Assembly: GCF_025319965.1 (NCBI RefSeq)
Contig: NZ_CP012549.1
Coordinates: 1,798,001 to 1,862,000, forward strand
From: Campylobacter sp. RM16187
Lineage (GTDB): Bacteria > Campylobacterota > Campylobacteria > Campylobacterales > Campylobacteraceae
DNA length: 64,000 bases
Reading direction: 5' to 3'
The notes under the pieces: generated by a model
What the model was told of the DNA's origin: nothing
Database searches by the model: none
The model's input: the letters and a program-made list of their open reading frames with translations, nothing else
Shown here: piece by piece, positions 15,189-24,397 of the stretch
Layout: every line of letters starts with the position of its first letter
Numbering within the stretch: the stretch's first letter is position 1
Position numbers and translations under genes: made by a program

Positions 15189-17012
15189 TCACTTTTTGAT
15201 AACTCTATCGTTGCCCTTTTTAATAATATCCGGCATAGTATCTAAATATTCAAGATAGGCTATTACATATTTTCTGCTCAAATTTAGATGCTCTTTTGCA
15301 TTTGTCACATTTACAAAACCCTCTTTTTTGATAATCTCTCTTAGTCTTTTGCAAGCCTCGTTTAAAGCTTTTGTAGTTACAAAAAGATTGTGCGCCAGCC
15401 TTACCACTCGGCTTATTCCGGTTAGTTTTTTAAGCGCATTATCTCCTGTGATCCTATCTATCTCAAGCTCATCATAGATATTATAAGGTGCATCTGGAGC
15501 CAAATTTGCACTCTCTAAAATTTTATAAATTCTCTCCTCTATCTTTACCTTTAGTTCCGTTATATCAATGCCTATCTTTGTATATACGCCATCATTTTGA
15601 GCTATCAGATTCGCACTTTTTAGCTCATCTATAGCCCTTTGGCACAGCTCCTCGCTTGCCCAATTTAGCTTTAAAGCCACTGATGTAGCTGAAAATATCG
15701 CATATTGATTTTTTTCTATCATAAATTTTATTACTGCTTTTACCCTATCTATGGCACTTAAATCATAGATGTTTAGAGCGTTTTCATCTACGTATGAATT
15801 TGGAATTTGCCTTGCTACTTTTAAAGCCTCTTCATGATTAAGACCGAATCTTTGATACGAAGATATGATACCAAAGCCATTTTTATGCGAATTTTTAAGT
15901 ATATTAAATGCGTTTACAAAGTCCTTTTTGAGCAAGAAATTTAAAAACTCGATTTTCAATTGTTTTTTAAGCGGTTCGTTTATCGGATTTAAGACCCTTC
16001 CGCCGCCTATCACACGAGAATTGGCTATCAAAACAAAAGGTTCATCAAATTTTAAAAACATATCCTTATCAAATTTAAATGTCACGAAATAGCTATCGTT
16101 TTTCTGAGTTAAAATCAGCACTTTAGCGCTAATTGATCTAGCTCCCACGCAAAAAGTAACGCTTTCATTATGTATTAAATTTTTTGCAATTACTATACAA
16201 TCAGTCTCTTTAAAGCCTCTAAAAAATCCCTTTTTACTTAGCAACTGACCCTTTTTAAGCTCGCTTAGTTCAATTCCGGTTAAATTTAATGCCACACGGT
16301 TGCTTTGATGAGCCATATCTACGAAACGATCGTGGATCTGAACGCTTCTTACCTGCACCTCTTTGTTTGCACCGTAGTTAAATAGCTTCTCATTTTTTCT
16401 AACGCTTCCTTCTATCACGGTTCCGGTTACGACATTTCCGATACCCTTTACACTAAAGACCCTATCTATGTAGTAGCGAAAAACACCGTCTTCGCTAAGT
16501 TTTTTAGCTTGTAAAGTAAAAAGATAGTTTCTAAGCTCGTCAATACTGGATTTGTCTTTTATACTGACTCTAAAAATTTCTAAAATTTCAAGATTTTGAT
16601 AGCTTTTTATAGCCTCTCTTATCTCATTCTCTCTTTGGTCTAAAAGCTCTTTAGAAACCAAATCACTCTTTGTTATCGCAACTATCAAAGACTTTACGCT
16701 AAGTAAATTTAAAATTTGTAAATGTTCTAAACTTTGAGGCATAAGCCCGTCATCCGCCGCTACAACAAATAAGCATGCATCAAATCCATATGCGCCACTT
16801 ATCATGGTTTTAACCAGGCTTTCATGGCCAGGCACATCGATAAAAGCGATATTAGAATCGCCTCTGCTTAAATTTGAGAAGCTAAGATCTATCGTGATGC
16901 CACGCTTCTTCTCCTCTTCAAGTCCATCTCCTTCAAAGCCGTTTAGCTCCTTTATAAGAGCTGTCTTACCATGATCTATATGTCCGGCTGTTCCTATTAT
17001 CAAGCTATTCAT
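15189..17012 (-). CDS. selB: Selenocysteine-specific elongation factor
   Basis: This 607-residue translation factor delivers Sec-tRNA to UGA codons marked by a SECIS hairpin. GTPase motifs are visible: GHIDHGKTALI (about 10), DVPGHE (about 58) and TKSD (about 113). EF-Tu-like domains II and III follow, then C-terminal winged-helix repeats (about 390-607) that bind the mRNA hairpin. The gene overlaps selA by 8 bases. Its expected client in this window is fdhA, whose UGA carries a matching hairpin. Confidence 0.95.
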   Translation of the reverse strand: MNSLIIGTAGHIDHGKTALIKELNGFEGDGLEEEKKRGITIDLSFSNLSRGDSNIAFIDVPGHESLVKTMISGAYGFDACLFVVAADDGLMPQSLEHLQILNLLSVKSLIVAITKSDLVSKELLDQRENEIREAIKSYQNLEILEIFRVSIKDKSSIDELRNYLFTLQAKKLSEDGVFRYYIDRVFSVKGIGNVVTGTVIEGSVRKNEKLFNYGANKEVQVRSVQIHDRFVDMAHQSNRVALNLTGIELSELKKGQLLSKKGFFRGFKETDCIVIAKNLIHNESVTFCVGARSISAKVLILTQKNDSYFVTFKFDKDMFLKFDEPFVLIANSRVIGGGRVLNPINEPLKKQLKIEFLNFLLKKDFVNAFNILKNSHKNGFGIISSYQRFGLNHEEALKVARQIPNSYVDENALNIYDLSAIDRVKAVIKFMIEKNQYAIFSATSVALKLNWASEELCQRAIDELKSANLIAQNDGVYTKIGIDITELKVKIEERIYKILESANLAPDAPYNIYDELEIDRITGDNALKKLTGISRVVRLAHNLFVTTKALNEACKRLREIIKKEGFVNVTNAKEHLNLSRKYVIAYLEYLDTMPDIIKKGNDRVIKK

Positions 17013-18342
17013 TCGCTTCTCCTATCTCGTTTATCGCTTCTATAAGCTCCTTTAAATCGCTATCCAAAACACTTCTTAAATCAAGTAAAAATTCTCCATT
17101 TTCGATACGACCTATTACATTCTTCTTTCTAAATTTTAATTCGTTGAAATTTGCATCACCGCTTAAAGCCAAAGCCACACTAGGAATAGCCTTGTTTGGC
17201 ATAGTTCCTCCGCCTACAAAGGTCTTAGTATCTACTACTTTTAGTGGGGATTTTAAATTTTCATTGATTTTATTCGCCAACTCTTTAAGCTCGTCAATGC
17301 TTTTATAAAGATATTTTAAAGTGGTTATAAGCTCAAATTCACGGTTTATATACGCCTTTACACTCTCGCTTAAAATTGAAATTATCACCTTATCTACGCG
17401 AAGCATTCGTAAAAGTTGGTTTTTCTTAAGCTTTTCTACCAGCTCTTTTTTGCCTAAAATTATTCCGCACTGCACAGAGCCAAAGAGCTTATCTCCACTA
17501 AAACTAACAAGCGAGACGCCATTTTTAGCCAGGCTTGCCAAACTAATCTCTTTATGCTCAAGCCCATAAGGCAAACTCCCTATATATCCGCTTCCAAGAT
17601 CGTAATAATCCAATATATCATGCTTTCTAGCCAAATTTGAAAGCTCGCTCATATCAACTTCTTTGCTAAAGCCTACAATATCAAAATTTGAGCGATGCAC
17701 TTTTAAAATCATTTTGGAATTTTCACCGATAGCGCTCTTGTAATCATCTATATTTGTCTTGTTGGTAGTGCCTATCTCTTTTAAAATTGCTCCCGAATTT
17801 AGCATCACTTCAGGCACTCTAAAACCGCCTCCGATTTCGACCAGTTCGCCCCTACTGATAATGGCTTCGCCATTTTTTGCAAAGGTATTTAGCACCAAAA
17901 ATACCGCACTTGCGTTGTTGTTTACTACAATAGCATCTTCAAAACCAAATAAATTTGCCAAAAGTGATCCGACATAGTCATAACGATTAGATCTAGCACC
18001 TTTATCAAGGCTATATTCTAAATTTGAATATGAGCAGATAATATCTTTGGCTCTATTTAAAATTTCTTGATCTATAACGCTTCTTCCAAGGTTTGTATGC
18101 ACTATGACACCAGTTGCATTTATCACTTTTTGAAGTGATGATCTTTGAAATTTTTCATATCTTTTTAGGATATTTTTTATAATTTTTTCAAATTCAGCGC
18201 ATGGCTTACCAAGTGAAATTTGAGCTCTTTGAAACTCTATCTCATCTCTTGCAATCTCGGTTACAAAAGACGAAATTTTATCTTTAAACTCTGGACATTT
18301 TAATATCTTATCAATCTGCGGAAGCTTCTTAAATTCGCTCAT
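17005..18342 (-). CDS. selA: L-seryl-tRNA(Sec) selenium transferase
   Basis: This PLP enzyme converts Ser-tRNA(Sec) to Sec-tRNA(Sec) using selenophosphate. The product is 445 residues from the ATG at 18342, chosen because GGAG lies 8 bases upstream and the protein then starts MSEFKKLPQID, like other SelA proteins. An in-frame ATG 36 bases earlier has no ribosome site. SelA features are NATGVIVHTNLGRS (about 86), NNNASAV and the PLP-lysine region SFSGDKLFGSVQCG (about 282). It is divergent from the polyferredoxin gene. Neither selD nor tRNA(Sec) was found in the window. Confidence 0.94.
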   Translation of the reverse strand: MSEFKKLPQIDKILKCPEFKDKISSFVTEIARDEIEFQRAQISLGKPCAEFEKIIKNILKRYEKFQRSSLQKVINATGVIVHTNLGRSVIDQEILNRAKDIICSYSNLEYSLDKGARSNRYDYVGSLLANLFGFEDAIVVNNNASAVFLVLNTFAKNGEAIISRGELVEIGGGFRVPEVMLNSGAILKEIGTTNKTNIDDYKSAIGENSKMILKVHRSNFDIVGFSKEVDMSELSNLARKHDILDYYDLGSGYIGSLPYGLEHKEISLASLAKNGVSLVSFSGDKLFGSVQCGIILGKKELVEKLKKNQLLRMLRVDKVIISILSESVKAYINREFELITTLKYLYKSIDELKELANKINENLKSPLKVVDTKTFVGGGTMPNKAIPSVALALSGDANFNELKFRKKNVIGRIENGEFLLDLRSVLDSDLKELIEAINEIGEANE

Positions 18343-18498
18343 AAAGCACTCTCCAAGTAATTTTGTTTTACTGCACAAATTGTATCATAAACTAAAACAA
18401 TCTTTAGCTTTAATATAAAAAATAGATTAAAAAATTCAGTACCTATTAATGGCATAAATAATAAAATGCAGTAGTTTTTGATAATGGGAGAACAAAAA

Positions 18499-20169
18499 AT
18501 GAAAGAATTTGGCTTTTATAACGATTTTGACGATACCATTATGCTAAATGAGCAGATTGATATATCAAAAGAGGGCGAATACCTTGTATCAAATTCGCCA
18601 AAACTAAAGGCGAATGTAGTAGCCAACGAGATAAATTTTTACTTAAAAAATAGCGAAGATAGCGTGCTTGATAAGGCTAAAAATACACTCTTACTATATG
18701 AGGCTAGAGCCAATGCATTTGACTTGGCCAGAGATGTGGATCACGAAAAAACAGTCGGTAAAAACGTAGTATTGGTAAGCAACGTAGGACGTGAAAATTT
18801 AGCCAATCTACTTAAAGAAAACGGATTTAAAGTTATTGAGCTTACTCACTTTGAAGTAAAATTTCTATATGGCGCAGCCGGCGAACTAAGTGTCATAGTG
18901 CTTCGCGCAAACGATGAATTCGAGATAGATTGCGACTTTTTACTCGTTGAAAACGCAAGAGATTATATGTTAAAACAGAGTGGCTGTTATGAAATAGCTA
19001 ATATGAGCGATGAAGATGCTTTAAATTTACTAAACGAAAAAAGTCCAAGTTTTAAATACAAAACCCATATAAGCTATGACTCCACAATCTGTCAATACCA
19101 TGAGCGCAGACAAGAAATTTGCGGCAGATGTGCAGAAGTATGCCCTACGGTAGCGATACTAAAAGAAGATGAGACAAAACACCTTGTATTCTCTCATATA
19201 GACTGTTTGGGCTGTGGGGGATGTATTAGCGTATGCCCTAGCGGAGCGCTTGATTATTCGCATATGCCTAGAAATTCGTTTGTAGATACCGCAAAGATGT
19301 ACAAAGGTAAAATTCCGCTTATAATTCCAAAGAAAATGAATTTAGAAAAATTAAGTCTAAAGCTACCTCAAAATGTGCTTCCATTTGCAATAGAGGGAGA
19401 AAAATGGCTTCATGAATCTCACTTTATGACTCTTTTGCAAGAGAGTGGCTCTAGCGTGATCTTTTATACGGACTTTGCAAGTAAAGGCACAAAAGATGCA
19501 ATCTTAATCGTAAATCAAATTTATAACATCAAATTTAACCGCCAGGCAATTGAGGTAGCGATGAATGAAAGCGAACTAAAAGATGCTTTACAAAGAGCCT
19601 CTTTAATAGATGGCTCGCAGCATTCAATGAGTGAATACGCTATACCTAAGCGCGAAATTTTCGCAAAACGCTTAGAGTGGTTTGTCGGAGGCGAAAATTT
19701 AGGAGTAGTAAAAACCGGAGAAAATATCAGCTACGGAACAGTAGAGATAAACCGCGATAGCTGCACTCTATGTCTAAGCTGTGTTGGAGCTTGTAACGTA
19801 AGCGCGTTAGTAGCAGATAGTAAAACAAACTCGATAATGTTTAACCCAAGCATTTGCACCAACTGCGGATATTGCGAGTTAAGTTGTGCGGAGAAAGATA
19901 CGATAGTATTAAAACGAGGTCAAATAGAACTTAAGCCTGAATACTTCGTATACAACGAACTTGCAAAAGATGAATTGTTCGCATGTATAGAGTGCGGCAA
20001 AGAATTTGCAACCAAAAAGGCTGTCGAAAAAATCGCTGCGATTATGTCGCCTAAATTTGCAAACGATCCGGTTAAGCTAAAAACTCTATATTGCTGCTCC
20101 GATTGCAAGGCAAAAGTAATGGTAAAAGCACAAATCGAAGCTATGCACAAGGATATATTAAATGGATAA
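18499..20169 (+). CDS. Cytoplasmic polyferredoxin linked to formate/Sec genes
   Basis: This 556-residue protein carries four ferredoxin-like Cys clusters: CGRCAEVCPTVAI (about 210), CLGCGGCISVCPSGAL (about 238), CTLCLSCVGACNVSAL (about 428) and CTNCGYCELSC (about 456). Additional CxxC pairs near the end (CIECG, CCSDC) may bind zinc or iron. No signal peptide or membrane segment is seen. GGGAG lies 8 bases before the ATG at 18499, which is preferred to an in-frame ATG 21 bases earlier. The gene overlaps the TorD-like gene by 8 bases and is divergent from selA, as I recall for C. jejuni Cj1377c. A role as electron donor or maturation partner for molybdoenzymes is inference. Confidence 0.8.
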   Translation: MKEFGFYNDFDDTIMLNEQIDISKEGEYLVSNSPKLKANVVANEINFYLKNSEDSVLDKAKNTLLLYEARANAFDLARDVDHEKTVGKNVVLVSNVGRENLANLLKENGFKVIELTHFEVKFLYGAAGELSVIVLRANDEFEIDCDFLLVENARDYMLKQSGCYEIANMSDEDALNLLNEKSPSFKYKTHISYDSTICQYHERRQEICGRCAEVCPTVAILKEDETKHLVFSHIDCLGCGGCISVCPSGALDYSHMPRNSFVDTAKMYKGKIPLIIPKKMNLEKLSLKLPQNVLPFAIEGEKWLHESHFMTLLQESGSSVIFYTDFASKGTKDAILIVNQIYNIKFNRQAIEVAMNESELKDALQRASLIDGSQHSMSEYAIPKREIFAKRLEWFVGGENLGVVKTGENISYGTVEINRDSCTLCLSCVGACNVSALVADSKTNSIMFNPSICTNCGYCELSCAEKDTIVLKRGQIELKPEYFVYNELAKDELFACIECGKEFATKKAVEKIAAIMSPKFANDPVKLKTLYCCSDCKAKVMVKAQIEAMHKDILNG

Positions 20170-20875
20170 AAATATAACAAAAGCAAGGGCATACCTTTAT
20201 GAATTTTTATCGTTTCCTCTATTTTTCCATGAAAATGATGAGAAATTTAAAATATGGAAGAGTCAACTTGAGTATTTAGCGCAAAATCCATTAACAGAAG
20301 AGATGGATCAGGCGTTTAAAAATTTACAAGCATTTGATTTTGATGCTTTTTTAAAAGAACAAAACGAGGTTTTATTTGATCTCGCCTACTCAAACATACC
20401 TCTTAACGCCTCATTTTACGAGGACGGAAGAGATGACGGCGCAGCTAGACTTAGAACCATAGAGTGCCTGAAACTCAGTCCTTATCGCCGCAATAGTGAG
20501 ATTTGCAAAGATAGTGAAGATTTTATTGGATTTGTATTTCTCATTATGGCTACATTTTTAAACGACGAGATTAATGGTGCGAAAAACATTAGCGAAAAAC
20601 TATTTAAAGAGGTTGTAAATAACTTTTCAGATGAGTTTGCTTCACTTTTGCAAAAGCATAAAAGTGCAAATTTTTTCAACTCTTACGCTAAGCTAGTGGA
20701 GATTTTAATACAAATCGATAGAGTTTTATTGGCAGTTGAAGCGCCTGTTAAACCCGAAGGCGATAGCGTTGCCGTAGCATCTATGAAAAAAGAGCCGTTC
20801 CAAAGCAAGATGCCAACAGCAAAAACAAAGCTTAGATGGGAAGAGTTTACTCCTGTTATTCAAGATGAGCTCTAA
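20162..20875 (+). CDS. TorD/DmsD-type molybdoenzyme chaperone
   Basis: This 237-residue cytoplasmic, mostly helical protein has the TorD family pattern: an N-terminal ARAYLYEFLSFPLF helix and a central EVLFDLAYSN...ASFYEDGRDDGAARLRT segment, where SxYxDG is a TorD/NarJ hallmark. Such chaperones bind TAT signals and hold the apoenzyme until cofactor insertion. Overlapping the polyferredoxin gene and sitting in a region with TAT-bearing FdhA and its small TAT partner, it most likely serves formate dehydrogenase. Another molybdoenzyme elsewhere remains possible. Confidence 0.8.
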   Translation: MDKNITKARAYLYEFLSFPLFFHENDEKFKIWKSQLEYLAQNPLTEEMDQAFKNLQAFDFDAFLKEQNEVLFDLAYSNIPLNASFYEDGRDDGAARLRTIECLKLSPYRRNSEICKDSEDFIGFVFLIMATFLNDEINGAKNISEKLFKEVVNNFSDEFASLLQKHKSANFFNSYAKLVEILIQIDRVLLAVEAPVKPEGDSVAVASMKKEPFQSKMPTAKTKLRWEEFTPVIQDEL

Positions 20876-20884
20876 GCAGTTTAT

Positions 20885-20918
20885 CTCAAATTTAAGCGAT
20901 TTGGCGCTTAAATTTGAG
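20885..20918. terminator. Bidirectional terminator between TorD-like gene and mqnA
   Basis: A perfect 14-bp inverted repeat (CTCAAATTTAAGCG / CGCTTAAATTTGAG) with a 6-base loop lies in the convergent gap and overlaps the last codons of mqnA. It could stop transcription from either side, although T-runs are weak. Confidence 0.6.
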
Positions 20919-21575
20919 TAATCTAGCCTCTTTAGAAAATATTTTAAGTGCTTTTTGCTCTTTTTTATCTATCTTGTAGCTTATAAATTTCAAATACCAT
21001 CTGATATCTTCGCCTTTAATACCTCTGCTATCAGCATACTGCTTTAATATATAGTTTGGTATTTTGATGTTTTGTTTTAGAAAATTTTGAGATAAATTTT
21101 TATAAAGTTGATAATCTTTTGTGCAAGAAAATCGGCCGAAAACAAATGGCAAATTTGTGCGCCCTTTCCACTCTTTAGACAAATCATAAAATTTATCTCG
21201 ACCTTCATTTAGATATGCTTTTAACGCCCTATCTCCTATAATAATCTCGCCTTTTATGTCTAAAATTTTAGCCAATAAATTTGATGAAGCAGAAGCGGGA
21301 TCGGACTTTGAAATAGAATTTTTACGGACTAAGACGCTTTTTACCTCATCTTTTGCGACAATTCCGAAATTTAGCTTTTTATATCGTTTTTTAAAACTTT
21401 CCACACTAGAAACCACTGCAGCATCTATACGGCGTACACGCAAGTCTTTATTTAGCTTACTTGGAACACCCTTTTTAAACTCGATTGTTTTTTTAGAGTA
21501 ACTTGTTAAAGTGGAGCGTTTTAAAAATATATGAAAAGGAAGCAAGTTAAGATAGTCAATCTTACCAAATATCAA
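20892..21575 (-). CDS. mqnA: Chorismate dehydratase (futalosine menaquinone pathway)
   Basis: This 227-residue protein is the first enzyme of the futalosine route to menaquinone, turning chorismate into 3-enolpyruvylbenzoate. MqnA features: the N-terminal GKIDYLNLLPF, RRIDAAVVSSVES (about 48-60), GDRAL (about 114) and DLSKEWKGRTNLPFVFGRF (about 131-150). It is cytoplasmic with no signal. Campylobacterota depend on this pathway, and menaquinone is the acceptor for formate oxidation by the neighbouring Fdh. It is convergent with the TorD-like gene. Confidence 0.88.
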   Translation of the reverse strand: MIFGKIDYLNLLPFHIFLKRSTLTSYSKKTIEFKKGVPSKLNKDLRVRRIDAAVVSSVESFKKRYKKLNFGIVAKDEVKSVLVRKNSISKSDPASASSNLLAKILDIKGEIIIGDRALKAYLNEGRDKFYDLSKEWKGRTNLPFVFGRFSCTKDYQLYKNLSQNFLKQNIKIPNYILKQYADSRGIKGEDIRWYLKFISYKIDKKEQKALKIFSKEARLLKFKRQIA

Positions 21576-21614
21576 AATACTTCCTAATTTAAGAGGATAA
21601 GAAACTCTGGCATA

Positions 21615-22148
21615 TCAAATTTGCTTATCCTTAAATAGTTCTATATATCTTTGAGAGCAATTTGCGATGTCATCGTCATTCATGCGATAAACTCCTCCAC
21701 TTACAAATATATCCTTAAAATTCATCCCGCAGTAACCTGCAGTTATTTTCAGAGGAAGTAAAATTTCATCTAAACTAAACTTTATTTTGCCCTCTTTTGA
21801 GTATTCAGATTCAGAGCTTCCAAGACTAACAGCTACGTAAAAATCTTTATTCTTAAGCTTATCTCCGGTGCTTCCGTAAGCCCATCCATAAGTAAAAACT
21901 TCATCAATATATGCTTTTAACATAGCAGGGACATTTAACCAAAACATTGGAAATTGAAATACTATTCTATCTGCACTTTCAAGGATTTTTTGTTCAACTC
22001 CCACATCAATCTTGCTTGTATCATAACCATAAAGCTCTTCTAGATGTCTTGTTTCTACATTATTAATGCCTTTGGCTACTTCAAAAAGAGCCTTGTTTAT
22101 CCTAGAATTTTTATAATAAGGATGCGACATAATCACAACAGATTTCAT
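21615..22148 (-). CDS. Flavodoxin-fold NAD(P)H quinone reductase (MdaB/YwrO-like)
   Basis: This 177-residue cytoplasmic protein of the NAD(P)H dehydrogenase (quinone) family starts with a flavin-phosphate strand MKSVVIMSHPYYKNSR. The characteristic QFPMFWLNVPAMLKAYIDEV (about 90-109) and the FTYGWAYGSTGDKL loop follow. Such enzymes reduce quinones by two electrons or regulate K+ efflux systems. The family call is firm; the substrate is not known. It ends 39 bases before the mqnA start on the same strand, so the two may be co-transcribed. Confidence 0.82.
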   Translation of the reverse strand: MKSVVIMSHPYYKNSRINKALFEVAKGINNVETRHLEELYGYDTSKIDVGVEQKILESADRIVFQFPMFWLNVPAMLKAYIDEVFTYGWAYGSTGDKLKNKDFYVAVSLGSSESEYSKEGKIKFSLDEILLPLKITAGYCGMNFKDIFVSGGVYRMNDDDIANCSQRYIELFKDKQI

Positions 22149-22184
22149 ACCTATTCCTATAAATTTATTTCATAATATAAAAGG

Positions 22185-22502
22185 CTATTTAGGCTCTTCT
22201 AAGATAACCATCTCTCCCTCTTCACTTTGGAAAAGAGCGAATTTCCCCTTTATATGGACACTAATTTTACTGTCTTTCAGTAAAATTCCCGTAGCACTTT
22301 TTTGCCTTTTTAAGCTATATGACCTATCATCACTATCTATCATAGAGGCGGTCTGCCAACCGTCATCGCTAGTTATTTTCATAGCATATAGCATGCTTGA
22401 ATACTCTTTAGTCTCTACATTTTTTGAGATTTTTGGCTCGGAAGTTGTGGCACAACCGAACATAAAAAAGATTAAGAGTAAACAGGTAAAATATTTTTTC
22501 AT
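22185..22502 (-). CDS. Small lipoprotein of unknown function
   Basis: The start is placed at 22502, where AAGGAAGT precedes the ATG and a lipoprotein signal begins (MKKYFTCLLLIFFMFGC, lipobox FMFGC). A longer frame opening at 22553 lies inside upp and would bury the signal. The mature part is about 88 residues, polar, with no recognised domain, and ends in an acidic EEGEMVILEEP tail. It follows upp by 13 bases and may share its transcript. Confidence 0.7.
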   Translation of the reverse strand: MKKYFTCLLLIFFMFGCATTSEPKISKNVETKEYSSMLYAMKITSDDGWQTASMIDSDDRSYSLKRQKSATGILLKDSKISVHIKGKFALFQSEEGEMVILEEPK

Positions 22503-22515
22503 ATTATGACTTCCT

Positions 22516-23142
22516 TTATAGTGTATTAAAAACTCTATCGCCCGCATCACCAAGACCCGGAACTATATAGTTTTTCTCGTTAAGTTTCTCATCTATCGCT
22601 GCCGTATAAACCTCTATATCAGGATAAATTTCACTAAATCTCTTTAGTCCCTCAGGAGCTGCGATAATAGATATAAATTTAATATTTTCCACTCCGTTTT
22701 GTTTTAGGAATTTAACAGCATCTATGGCTGTTCCACCTGTGGCAAACATAGGATCTATTATAATAGCGGTTCTATTTGTCGCATCTTGAGGGAGTTTTGC
22801 ATAAAAAAACTCAGCTTCGGCGGTTTTTTCATTTCTTTGAAAACCCAAAAAACCGACACTAGCATCAGGAATTATCTTAAATACGCTATCAAGCATACCA
22901 AGAGCCGCCCTTAAAATAGGGCATATCATAATTTTAGTAGCAAGCTTTTTAGCTGTCGTATTTGCAACCGGAGTTGCTACGGATACATCGCGCAATTTCA
23001 GGTCTCTGGTCGCTTCAAAAATCATCAAATAGCTTATCTCGTCAACCAGCATTCTAAACTGAAAAGGCTCTGTGTTTTTATCCCTTAAAATCGCTAATTT
23101 ATGCTCTATTAAGGGGTGAGAAATCAACTTGATGTTTTCCAT
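22516..23142 (-). CDS. upp: Uracil phosphoribosyltransferase
   Basis: This 208-residue salvage enzyme makes UMP from uracil and PRPP. The PRPP-binding motif IIIDPMFATGGTAID (about 126-140) and the uracil-binding region YIVPGLGDAGDR (about 192-203) are clear. The ATG at 23142 overlaps the malic enzyme stop (TGATG), showing translational coupling; a TTG one codon earlier also opens the frame. A uracil permease (uraA) is present at 50.6 kb and could supply the base. Confidence 0.95.
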   Translation of the reverse strand: MENIKLISHPLIEHKLAILRDKNTEPFQFRMLVDEISYLMIFEATRDLKLRDVSVATPVANTTAKKLATKIMICPILRAALGMLDSVFKIIPDASVGFLGFQRNEKTAEAEFFYAKLPQDATNRTAIIIDPMFATGGTAIDAVKFLKQNGVENIKFISIIAAPEGLKRFSEIYPDIEVYTAAIDEKLNEKNYIVPGLGDAGDRVFNTL

Positions 23143-24395
23143 CAAAAGCCCTTTTCAAGTTTTTCTATATAAGCTTTTATATCAAAATCATTTACTCTAG
23201 CTACCCCGTCTTCTACTGCAGCTTGCGCTACTGCCGGAGCTACGGCTGTAAGCACGCGCTTATCAAAAGGCTTTGGTATAATGTAGTCTTTGCCAAATTT
23301 TAGCTCATCTACTCCAAAAGCCTTGCAAACTTCGGCAGGCACAGGCTCTTTAGCTAATCTTGCAAGAGCTTTTGCCGCAGCCATTTTCATATTTTCGGTT
23401 ATCTTTTTAGCTCTGACATCAAGTGCTCCACGGAAAATAAAAGGAAAGCCAAGTACGTTATTTACTTGGTTTGGATAATCACTTCTACCAGTTCCCATCA
23501 TTACATCATCTCTTACCTCTTTAACCTCTTCAGGGAAGATTTCAGGCGTAGGATTTGCAAGTGCGAAGATTATAGGTTCAGGATTCATTGTTTTTACCAT
23601 CTCTTTAGTTAAAACTCCCGGCTTACTAAGACCTAAAAACATATCAGCACCCCTCATGGCATCGCCTAGAGTTCTATCGGTCGTATTTACTGCGAATTCC
23701 AATTTTTCAGTCGTTAAATCGTCTCTTTCGTTATGAAGCACACCCTTGCTATCTACCATAACTATATTTTTAGCACCAAGCAGCCTATACATTCTGGCGC
23801 ATGCTATACCGGCGGCTCCTGAACCGCTTACCACGATCTTTATCTTTGTTATATCTTTACCTGAAATTTCAATCGCATTAATAAGCCCTGCACTAGTTAT
23901 CATGGCTGTTCCGTGCTGATCATCATGCATTACAGGGATATCTACAGCTTCTTGAAGTTTTCTTTCTATTTCAAAGCATTTAGGGGCTTTGATATCTTCT
24001 AAATTGATACCACCGAAAGTAGGGGCTATAGCTTTACAAATTTCAACTATCTTCTCAGGATCTTTCTCGTCTATCTCGATATCAAAAGCATCTACGTTTG
24101 CAAATTTTTTAAATAAAACAGACTTGCCTTCCATTACTGGTTTGCCAGCTACCGCTCCGATATCGCCTAGTCCTAAAACAGCTGTACCATCAGTAATAAC
24201 AGCAACTAAATTAGCCTTATTTGTGTATTTATACGCAAGTTCGTTATCTTTACTTATCTCTTTGCAAGGCTCTGCAACACCCGGTGTATAGGCCTTAGAT
24301 AGATCCTCTGCTGTCGCGCAAGGAGTCTTTACCTTTATCTCTATCTTTCCACCTATATGATAATCAAGCGATTCTTCTTTTGTTACGTGCGCCAT
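23142..24395 (-). CDS. maeB: Malic enzyme (malate to pyruvate, NAD(P)-dependent)
   Basis: This 417-residue short malic enzyme lacks the phosphotransacetylase-like C-terminal extension of E. coli MaeB. Motifs: YTPGVAEPC (about 37), [14 protein letters not shown] (about 68), the catalytic region [12 protein letters not shown] and the Rossmann [15 protein letters not shown] (about 167-181). It links the TCA branch (see gltA) to pyruvate. It lies 2 bases after gltX on the same strand and overlaps upp. The order gltX-mae-upp is as I recall it in C. jejuni. Confidence 0.93.
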   Translation of the reverse strand: MAHVTKEESLDYHIGGKIEIKVKTPCATAEDLSKAYTPGVAEPCKEISKDNELAYKYTNKANLVAVITDGTAVLGLGDIGAVAGKPVMEGKSVLFKKFANVDAFDIEIDEKDPEKIVEICKAIAPTFGGINLEDIKAPKCFEIERKLQEAVDIPVMHDDQHGTAMITSAGLINAIEISGKDITKIKIVVSGSGAAGIACARMYRLLGAKNIVMVDSKGVLHNERDDLTTEKLEFAVNTTDRTLGDAMRGADMFLGLSKPGVLTKEMVKTMNPEPIIFALANPTPEIFPEEVKEVRDDVMMGTGRSDYPNQVNNVLGFPFIFRGALDVRAKKITENMKMAAAKALARLAKEPVPAEVCKAFGVDELKFGKDYIIPKPFDKRVLTAVAPAVAQAAVEDGVARVNDFDIKAYIEKLEKGF

Positions 24396-24397
24396 TT

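Noticed and set aside
18379-18498. tRNA(Sec) gene (selC) near selA
   Set aside because: The selA/polyferredoxin gap is AT-rich and lacks a long acceptor stem or CCA-adjacent structure.
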